This document shows, in pieces, positions 1 to 5,296 of a stretch of DNA of 5,296 bases. The position numbers and the translations under genes are program-made. The stretch's first letter is position 1, and every line of letters begins with the position of its first letter. The stretch is from positions 1 to 5,296 of the forward strand of contig JAQBVH010000288.1 in NCBI GenBank assembly GCA_027623615.1. Reading direction: 5' to 3'. Under the pieces are notes generated by a model. The model was given only the letters and a program-made list of their open reading frames with translations. It was not told the DNA's origin and ran no database searches. The DNA comes from Planctomycetota bacterium (GTDB taxonomy: Bacteria; Planctomycetota; UBA1135; GCA-002686595).

Positions 1-19
1 CCCGTACGCTCGCCGTTCG

Positions 20-937
20 ATGGCCGCCTCCCTGCCCCCCTTCATCCCGCCGATGCTGGCCCAGCTCGGCCGCCGGGCCTTCGACTCGGACGAGCACCTG
101 TTCGAGCCCAAGTGGGACGGGTTCCGCGCGCTCGTCTTCGTGGAGCAGGACCGGGTGCGCGCGCGCACGCGCCGGGACCGGGACCTCGTGCCGCGCTTCC
201 CGGAGGTCGCGTCCGCAGGGGCGCTCCCGCCCGGCACCGCGCTCGACGCCGAGCTGATCGTGATGGTCGATGGTGCGCCCTCTTTCGAGGCGATGCTGCG
301 CCGCGAGCAGGCGCGCGGCGGCATTCGGGTCAATGAGCTGGCCCACAAGCTACCGGCGGCGCTGGTGGTGTTCGACCTGTTGTACGTGGGGTACGCGTCA
401 CTCGAGGCGCGACCCCTGCACGAGCGCCGCGAGCGACTGGTCGAGCTGCTCGAGGGCGTGGAGGATCCGCGGCTCGTGCTGTCCGAGGGCGTGGTCGGCG
501 CGGGCAAGGCCCTGTTCGAGCAAGCGCAAGAACTGGGCCTCGAGGGCGTCGTCGCCAAGCGCCTCGATTCGCGCTACCTGTCGGGGCAACGCTCCGACCA
601 CTGGACCAAGGTCAAGGTGCGCCGCTACCTGCACTGCCTGGTGCTCGGCTGGCAGCGCGACGACAGCGGCGGCTTGAAGAGCTTGATCCTCGCCTCCGAC
701 GAGGGCGACGGCGGCCTGCGCTGCGTCGGCAAGGTCGGCACGGGCTGGAGCGAGCGCCTGCGCGCGGAGCTCAAGGACCGGCTCGAGGCGATCGCAGTCG
801 AGGCGCCGCTGATCGAAGCCGGCGTGGCCGGCGAGTGGGTGGCACCCGAGCTGTTCTGCACGGTCAGCTTCCTCGAGTTCACGGGGCAGGGGACCCTGCG
901 CGCGCCGGCGTTCGAGGGGCTGGTAGAAAACGGCTAG
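20..937 (+). CDS. ATP-dependent DNA ligase, LigC / LigD-ligase-domain type
   Basis: A 305-residue ligase that would seal DNA nicks through an enzyme-AMP intermediate, in bacteria usually during repair or end joining. The adenylation domain (about 1-200) shows motif I, KWDGFR, with the AMP-accepting lysine at K31. It also has LDAE at 75-78 (acidic metal-site residue E78), motif III VVFDLLY at 116-122, motif IV EGVVAK at 175-180, and motif V WTKVK at 195-199. The rest is the OB-fold domain, ending in LRAPAFEGL, which resembles the LigC/LigD C-terminus, so the protein looks complete. There is no polymerase or phosphoesterase domain, unlike full LigD. Motif Ia is unusual: TRRDRD at 50-55 where SRNGRD is typical. 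The ATG at 20 gives a normal N-terminus (LPPFIPPMLA); the frame stays open to the left edge, so a start further upstream cannot be excluded. No Ku gene is visible in the window. Confidence 0.93.
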   Translation: MAASLPPFIPPMLAQLGRRAFDSDEHLFEPKWDGFRALVFVEQDRVRARTRRDRDLVPRFPEVASAGALPPGTALDAELIVMVDGAPSFEAMLRREQARGGIRVNELAHKLPAALVVFDLLYVGYASLEARPLHERRERLVELLEGVEDPRLVLSEGVVGAGKALFEQAQELGLEGVVAKRLDSRYLSGQRSDHWTKVKVRRYLHCLVLGWQRDDSGGLKSLILASDEGDGGLRCVGKVGTGWSERLRAELKDRLEAIAVEAPLIEAGVAGEWVAPELFCTVSFLEFTGQGTLRAPAFEGLVENG

Positions 938-1043
938 GCAGTCCTCGTGGCCGTGGACCCCGGATCCAGCGACCGATATGCATGAGCTGGACGACTGTCC
1001 TTGAGCCGGGCGCCTCCGCCCTCTACCTTCGCGGCTACGCCGC
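938..1043. other. Spacer between ligase gene and BRCT/MerR/TPR gene
   Basis: This 106-base gap lies between two plus-strand genes. I see no convincing terminator (no strong GC hairpin followed by a T run) and no clear promoter. An in-frame stop at 1002-1004 limits how far upstream the next gene can start. A short inverted repeat, GCGGC-TAC-GCCGC, at 1031-1043 abuts the ATG at 1044, but its 5-bp stem is expected by chance at this GC content. The spacer is short enough for co-transcription, yet long enough to hold a weak promoter that I cannot recognise. Confidence 0.5.
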
Positions 1044-2201
1044 ATGGAACTCGAGGAAGCAACGGGCCTGAAGGGCCAGGCGGTCGCGATCACCGGGCGG
1101 CTGCGATCGATGACCCGCGACGAGGCGGTGCGCCGCCTCGTGGAAGCGGGCGCGTGCTATGCCGAGGATCTGGACGGCGCGACCGACCTGCTCGTGGTCG
1201 GCCGCGGCGGTCCGCCGCTCGGTGAGGACGGCCAGCTCACGGCCAAGCTGCGCGCCGCCGAGTCGTTCGATGACCTGGAGGTGATCGCCGAGGACGAGTT
1301 CCTCATCCGTCTGGGCATCACCACCGGCTGCGGTCGCCTCTACACCGCGGAGCAGCTCGGTCGCATCCTCGGCGTGCGCCGCGCGGAGATCGACCGCTGG
1401 GTGCGCGATGGACTCCTGACCCCGATCGTCGAGCTGCACCGCTTGCGCTGGTTCGAGTTCAGCCAGGTCGCGACGGCGCGGTCCTTGGCGCAGTTGAGGC
1501 GCGACGGCATCTCCTCGAGTCGCCTGCGCAAGTCCCTCGAGCAGCTCGGCCGCTGGTTCGATGAGCCGGACAAGGCCCTGGCCTTGCTCGAGGACCTCGA
1601 GCGCTCGCGGGTCGTCGTGCGCACGCCCGAGGGACAGCTCACCGAGCCGACCGGGCAGCTCAACATGGACTTCGCGGCGCCGGAGCTGCCGCCGTCGCGG
1701 CCGGCGCTGTCGATCACCTGCGCGGCCCCCGAGGACCCGTACGAGGCCGCGCTCTACTACGAGGAGTGCGGGCGCTTCGAGGCGGCCAGCGACGCCTACG
1801 AGCGCGCGATCGAAGCGGGCGACGACCGGGCGGAGGTCGCCTTCAACCTGGGCAACGTGCGCTACTTGCTCGGTGAGCTGGCCGACGCGGCGGCTGCCTT
1901 CCTGCGCGCCCTCGAGCTCGATCCGAACTTCGTCGAGGCCTGGAACAACCTGGGCAGCGTCTTCGACGAGCTCGACCGGCCCCACGAAGCGGTGGTCGCC
2001 TACCGCCAGGCCCTCGGCCTCGCGCCGAACTACGCCGACGCTCACATCAACCTGGGCGACACGCTCGCGGCCCTGGGCGACGCGATGGGCGCGCGCCGAC
2101 ACTGGTTGGCGTACCTCGATGAGGACCCGCTGAGCCCGACGGCGGCCGAGGTCCGCGCGAAGCTCCTGCAGCCGGTGCCGAGCCCGCAAGACGCGGGCTG
2201 A
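1044..2201 (+). CDS. BRCT-like / MerR-like HTH / TPR fusion protein
   Basis: A 385-residue soluble protein of unknown exact function with three recognisable parts. Residues 9-92 resemble the BRCT domain of NAD-dependent ligase: LKGQAVAITGRL (9-20), a helix ending in VEAGA, the strand TDLLVVG (47-53), then TAKLRAA and VIAEDEFL (80-87). Residues 99-172 look like a MerR-type helix-turn-helix: YTAEQLGRILGV, the recognition-helix region EIDRWVRDGLL, then RWFEFSQVATARSLAQL. A proline-rich linker (about 193-230) leads to at least three TPR units (about 233-360), including AEVAFNLGNVRYLLGEL, VEAWNNLGSVFDELDRP and ADAHINLGDTLAALGD. No signal peptide or membrane helix is seen. ATG 1044 is the only usable start after the in-frame stop at 1002-1004; no Shine-Dalgarno precedes it. 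It follows the ligase on the same strand and ends one base from the convergent kinase gene. Inference: a DNA-associated scaffold or regulator. Domain calls are by eye; the TPRs are surest. Confidence 0.85.
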   Translation: MELEEATGLKGQAVAITGRLRSMTRDEAVRRLVEAGACYAEDLDGATDLLVVGRGGPPLGEDGQLTAKLRAAESFDDLEVIAEDEFLIRLGITTGCGRLYTAEQLGRILGVRRAEIDRWVRDGLLTPIVELHRLRWFEFSQVATARSLAQLRRDGISSSRLRKSLEQLGRWFDEPDKALALLEDLERSRVVVRTPEGQLTEPTGQLNMDFAAPELPPSRPALSITCAAPEDPYEAALYYEECGRFEAASDAYERAIEAGDDRAEVAFNLGNVRYLLGELADAAAAFLRALELDPNFVEAWNNLGSVFDELDRPHEAVVAYRQALGLAPNYADAHINLGDTLAALGDAMGARRHWLAYLDEDPLSPTAAEVRAKLLQPVPSPQDAG

Positions 2202-2202
2202 G

Positions 2203-4930
2203 CTACGATTCCAGGTCGGACAGCAGCGCCTCGACCTGCTCGAGGTTGCCCTCGATGATCGGGATGAACTGCTCGTCGGTCGGCACGAGACGACCGGCCT
2301 GCTTCTCTCCCAGGATGATCTCGAGGGCCCCCTGGTACGAGGCCCGCGCAGCTTGCAGGGCGGCGCGGCGCTGCTCGAGCCCGAGGTCCTCCCGCTGGCC
2401 AATCTGTCGAGCGGCGCTACCCGCCGAGTGGTGACTGACGACCAGGTCGCGACGCGCGCTGCCGTTCTCCGGGTCGGCGTCCGAGATCACCTGGAACTGG
2501 TCGGTCGCCGCCTGCGCCAGCTCGAGGGCCGGGCCCGAGTTGCCCAGGCCCAGGTGCGCCGAGCTGACGCTGGACAGGGACATCGCCACGTCCCGCCGAC
2601 TGCGCTGACTGTCGGGGTCGCGGTCGAGCACGCCCTCGAAGGCCTCGCGCATGGCCAGGAACTGCGTGAGGGCTTGATCGTGCTGCTTCTCCGCGACGTA
2701 CGCCTGACCCAGGAACAGGTGGGTGTAGCCCTTGTCGCGCAGCGCCTCGACGTTGGCGGGGGTCCAGAGGATGCGCTCGTCGACCAGCTTCAGCGACTCC
2801 TGGTAGAGCGGGAGCGCTTCGTCCACGCGCTGCTGGGACACGAGGAAGTTCCCGTAGGCGTTCAGCCCGAGGGAGGCGTTGCGCCAGAACATCGCGTTCT
2901 GGGGCTCGGTCCCACGCAGCGAACGGTAGTGGCCGATCGCGCGGACGAACAGCTCCTCGGCCTGCTCGGGCTCGCCCTTGTACATGAGCAGGGTGCCGAG
3001 CTGATCGATCTGATCCGCGACCTCGCCGAGGAGCTTCGACGAGGGCTTCAGGGCGTAGCGCTCCTCGACGAACGCCAGGGCCTGCTCGCGGGCCTCGATC
3101 GCCTGCAGCAGGTTGCCCCGCTCCATGCGGAGCGTCGCCTCCCGCGAGTAGAGCTTCTGAAGCACGAAGAGCGCCTGGTCCCGTTCTTCACCGGGAAGCT
3201 CCTCGACGACGAGGTCGATGACCAGCGCCCGGGCCTCCGCGAGCCCTTCGAGAGCGCGGCCCGAGTCACCGAGTTGGGAGTAGGACTCCGAGACCCGCAG
3301 GAGAGTGTCGGCGTAGAGGAGCCGGGCGGCGATCCACGTCTCGTGTTGCGCGACCAGCTCCTGCGCGAGCTCGGCGGCATGGATCCAGGTGTCTTGCGCT
3401 GCCTCGGTCTGGCCCAGGTTCGCCACACCGATGCCCCCCTGGATCAACCCGAGCTCGAGGTAGGCGTGGACCCGATGGAACTCGAGGTCCCTGTCAGCCT
3501 CGCCGTTCGCGAGGAGAGCTTCGATGTCGACGATCGTCGTGCGCAGGAGTTGTTCGCGATCTTCGAGGGTGCCCTCGAGCGAATGGAGTCGTCCGATCAA
3601 GGACTGCTTCTCCTGGACGGTCTCGCGCAGCGCCTCGCGGTGGCTCTCGGTCGCGCCCTCGGCGGTCGAGACCTGCTCCTTGGTCGAGCTGAGCTCCTGC
3701 TGCGCATCCCGCACCTGGTCGCGAGCATCCGAGCGTAGGGCCATGCCGATCCCGACGCTCAGGAGCAGTACGACGGCCGCGCCGATAGGGGATCGGTTGC
3801 GACGGACGTAGCGGCTCAGTCGGTACAGGGTCGTCGCGGGTCGCGCCTGGATCGGCCGACCTTCCAGGCAGCGCCGGATGTCCTCATGCAGCGCACCCGC
3901 GTCGGCGTACCGGCGCTCGGGTTCCTTGCGCAGCGCCATCAGGACGATGTTGTCGAGGTCGCCGGCCAGGCGCCGGTCGCCCGCCTGGTCGCTCGGCGGC
4001 TTGGGGTCGACCTCGCAGATCGCCTGCTCGAACTCGGACGCGTTGGTCGCGTCCTCCCCATACGGCCTGGCGCCGGTCAGGAGCCGGTAGAGCACGAGCC
4101 CGAGGCTGTAGACGTCCGTGGTGGGCCCGACGTTCCCGCCCCGTACCTGCTCGGGCGAGGCGTACTCGAGCGTCATCGGCCGGGAGCGCGTCCCGGTGAT
4201 CTGGGTCTGCTCCTCTCCGCCGCGCAGGACCTTGGCGATGCCGAAGTCGCACAGCTTGGCCAGACCCTGGTCGTTGACGAGGATGTTGTTGGGCTTCAGA
4301 TCGCGGTGCACGACCCCGCGCTGGTGGGCGTAGTGCACCGCGTCGCAGACCTGACCGAAGAGCTGGAGGCGGCCCTGGGGGTCGAGCCCTCGCTCGTCGC
4401 AATAGGTGAGCAGGTCGCGCCCCTCGACGAACTCCATGGTCAGGTACGGTCGTCCGTCCTCGAGCGCGCCGCCGTCGATCAGGCGAGCGATGCCCGGATG
4501 CTCCAGATCGGCCAGCACCTGCCGTTCGCGCAGGAAGCGGGCGAGGATCTCCTCGGAGTCCATGCCGCGCTTGATCACCTTGATCGTCGACCTGCTTCTC
4601 GAACTGATCGTCCGCGCGGTGGCCGCGATAGACGACCCCCATGCCTCCCGCGCCGAGGCGCTCCCCGATGCGATAGGCGCCCACGATCGTGTCGGGCTCG
4701 AGGGGCTCGATCGTCGCCGCCTCGAACAGACGGTTGAGCCCCTCGTCCGCATCCGGCTCGAGGAAGGAGTCCTGTTCCCCGGTGTCGGCGGCCAGGAACT
4801 CCAGGACCTCCGCGGCGAGCCCGACATCGTCGCCAGAGCGGCTCCGGACCCACGCCTCGCGCTGTGCCTCAGGCAGGTCGAGCGCGCCCTCGACCAGCTC
4901 CCGAACCCGGCTCCAACGACCGTCGCTCAT
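2203..4930 (-). CDS. Receptor-like serine/threonine protein kinase with TPR tail, interrupted by a one-base frameshift
   Basis: A Hanks-type kinase that would phosphorylate Ser/Thr on partner proteins at the inner membrane. The first 114 codons are read from ATG 4930; the rest lies in another frame. Correcting one extra base near 4587 gives 908 residues. In that numbering: an acidic leader (1-80, WSRVRELVEGALDLP) typical of these kinases; P-loop GAGGMG (93-98); VAIK with K117; helix-C glutamate E135; HRDLKPNN (208-215); DFG (228-230); SPE (258-260). A basic stretch (RYVRRNR) precedes one membrane helix (about 380-398). Then come a Gln/Glu-rich coiled coil (about 399-470) and helical TPR-like repeats to the end, such as GTLLMYKGEPEQAEELFVRA. 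The tail probably faces the periplasm and may sense or bind proteins. Without correction, translation runs out of frame to a stop at 3884, giving 348 residues with no catalytic core. It starts 10 bases after the transporter stop, so co-transcription is likely. Confidence 0.88.
4586..4588 (-). other. Frameshift site in the kinase VAIK motif
   Basis: On the minus strand, codons run TTC GAG AAG CAG GTC (F-E-K-Q-V) to 4589, then ACGATCAAGGTG appears one base out of phase. Removing the A complementary to T4587 restores GTC GCG ATC AAG (V-A-I-K), the kinase subdomain II motif. Removing the neighbouring G (4588) would give V-T-I-K instead. The frame upstream carries the leader and P-loop; the frame downstream carries everything from the invariant lysine on. 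The extra base is not in a homopolymer, and no slippery heptamer or obvious stimulatory element is seen, so programmed frameshifting is unlikely. It may be a sequencing or assembly error, or a real inactivating mutation. Confidence 0.88.
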
Positions 4931-4940
4931 GGGCCCCAGC
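4931..4940 (-). promoter_or_regulatory. Ten-base junction between transporter stop and kinase start, no clear Shine-Dalgarno
   Basis: On the minus strand the sequence between the transporter TAA and the kinase ATG is GCTGGGGCCC. The G run ends only three bases before the ATG, too close for a normal ribosome-binding site, and there is no AGGAGG-like element. The tight spacing leaves no room for a separate promoter here and suggests a shared transcript, with the kinase perhaps translated by coupling to the transporter gene. Confidence 0.45.
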
Positions 4941-5296
4941 TTAGTTCGAGGTGCCCTCGTCCGGGGCGCTGCGTCGGGCGATCCAGCGGTTGGCCACGCC
5001 GAGGATCAGGAACGCGAGCCCGACCTGGAACAGCACGGTCCCGACGTTGTCCACGGCGAAGGGCCTCCACCAACCCTCGCTGTCCCAGGCGTCGATCATC
5101 CACCAGACGAGCAGGACGACGGCCTGCAGGGGGACGAGCACCGCGATCACGAAGTCCCACCAGCGGCCGATGTGCATTTTCGAGTCGGCATGGTTCAGCT
5201 CCGACTCGCGGAACTGGCGCACGCCGTGCGCGGTCACGGCCAGGGCGAAGAACAGCCCGGCGATCATCAGCGACACGCCCCAGACCCAGTCCTGGT
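4941..5296 (-). CDS. Sodium-dependent transporter, SNF/NSS family (C-terminal fragment, cut by window edge)
   Basis: The last 117 residues of an integral membrane symporter. Family members use the sodium gradient to import amino acids or related small molecules; the substrate here cannot be told. The frame is open through the right edge (it begins Q-D-W-V-W-G), so an apparent GTG start at 5276 is internal, not the true start. Three hydrophobic segments are visible: SLMIAGLFFALAV, DFVIAVLVPLQAVVLLVWW and VGTVLFQVGLAFLILGV, matching the last helices of the family. The loop motifs VRQFRESELN and IGRWWDFVI, followed by VP-x-QAVVLLVWW, are characteristic of bacterial members. The protein ends in a short hydrophilic tail (APDEGTSN) before TAA at 4941-4943. 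The sodium- and substrate-binding helices (TM1, TM6, TM8) lie outside the window. The kinase gene follows ten bases downstream on the same strand. Confidence 0.83.
   Translation of the reverse strand, partial: QDWVWGVSLMIAGLFFALAVTAHGVRQFRESELNHADSKMHIGRWWDFVIAVLVPLQAVVLLVWWMIDAWDSEGWWRPFAVDNVGTVLFQVGLAFLILGVANRWIARRSAPDEGTSN

Noticed and set aside
1031..1043. Hairpin-forming repeat directly before the ATG at 1044 as a regulatory element
   Set aside because: The stem is only five base pairs, and such repeats are common by chance in DNA this rich in GC.
398..1093. Minus-strand open frame (231 codons) opposite the ligase
   Set aside because: It is a shadow of the ligase coding strand, with no recognisable product.
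1035..2402. Minus-strand open frame (455 codons) opposite the BRCT/MerR/TPR gene
   Set aside because: It covers a well-supported plus-strand gene and the kinase end, and its product is low-complexity Arg/Leu/Ala-rich with no domain.
2353..3738. Long plus-strand open frame (461 codons) opposite the kinase tail
   Set aside because: It is a mirror of the high-GC codon usage of the kinase gene; its protein has no recognisable domain and the opposite strand carries clear TPR and coiled-coil sequence.
3884..4585. Continuation of the upstream kinase frame to the stop at 3884 as a real protein domain
   Set aside because: It is Arg/Gly/Ala-rich out-of-frame translation; the other frame carries HRD, DFG and SPE motifs over the same bases.
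4588..4827. Start at 4827 as the true N-terminus of the kinase
   Set aside because: The part before the frameshift reads as Ser/Arg-rich nonsense, while the other frame over the same bases encodes the conserved leader and the GAGGMG loop.
5274..5276. GTG at 5276 as the start of a small three-helix membrane protein
   Set aside because: The frame stays open to the window edge and the preceding residues continue the transporter pattern, so this is the tail of a longer gene.

Overview
This is a gene-dense, very GC-rich bacterial window with four protein genes and almost no spacer DNA. No RNA genes, mobile elements, repeat arrays or CRISPR were seen. The large serine/threonine kinase has an N-terminal leader, a kinase domain, one membrane helix, a coiled coil and a tetratricopeptide (TPR)-rich tail. 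That layout is common in Planctomycetota, Acidobacteriota and Myxococcota. With the high GC and the lack of clear Shine-Dalgarno sites, a planctomycete-like or related environmental bacterium is plausible, but the sequence does not settle the phylum.

Left half, plus strand: a stand-alone ATP-dependent DNA ligase of the LigC / LigD-ligase-domain type (20-937). After a 106-base spacer follows a 385-residue protein (1044-2201) that joins a BRCT-like domain, a MerR-like helix-turn-helix and TPR repeats. The pair may work together in DNA repair or strand-break signalling, but only adjacency and the BRCT fold suggest this.

Right half, minus strand: the C-terminal part of a sodium-dependent (SNF/NSS family) transporter runs in from the right edge (4941-5296). 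Ten bases downstream of it begins the receptor-like kinase (2203-4930), so the two are probably co-transcribed. The kinase reading frame is broken by one extra base in the codons just before the ATP-binding lysine (the VAIK motif). Every other kinase motif is intact on both sides, which points to a sequencing error or a very recent mutation.

The two transcription units converge tail to tail with one base between their stop codons at 2202. I found no convincing undescribed multi-gene system. The points most worth a second look are the BRCT-MerR-TPR fusion beside the ligase and the frameshift in the kinase.
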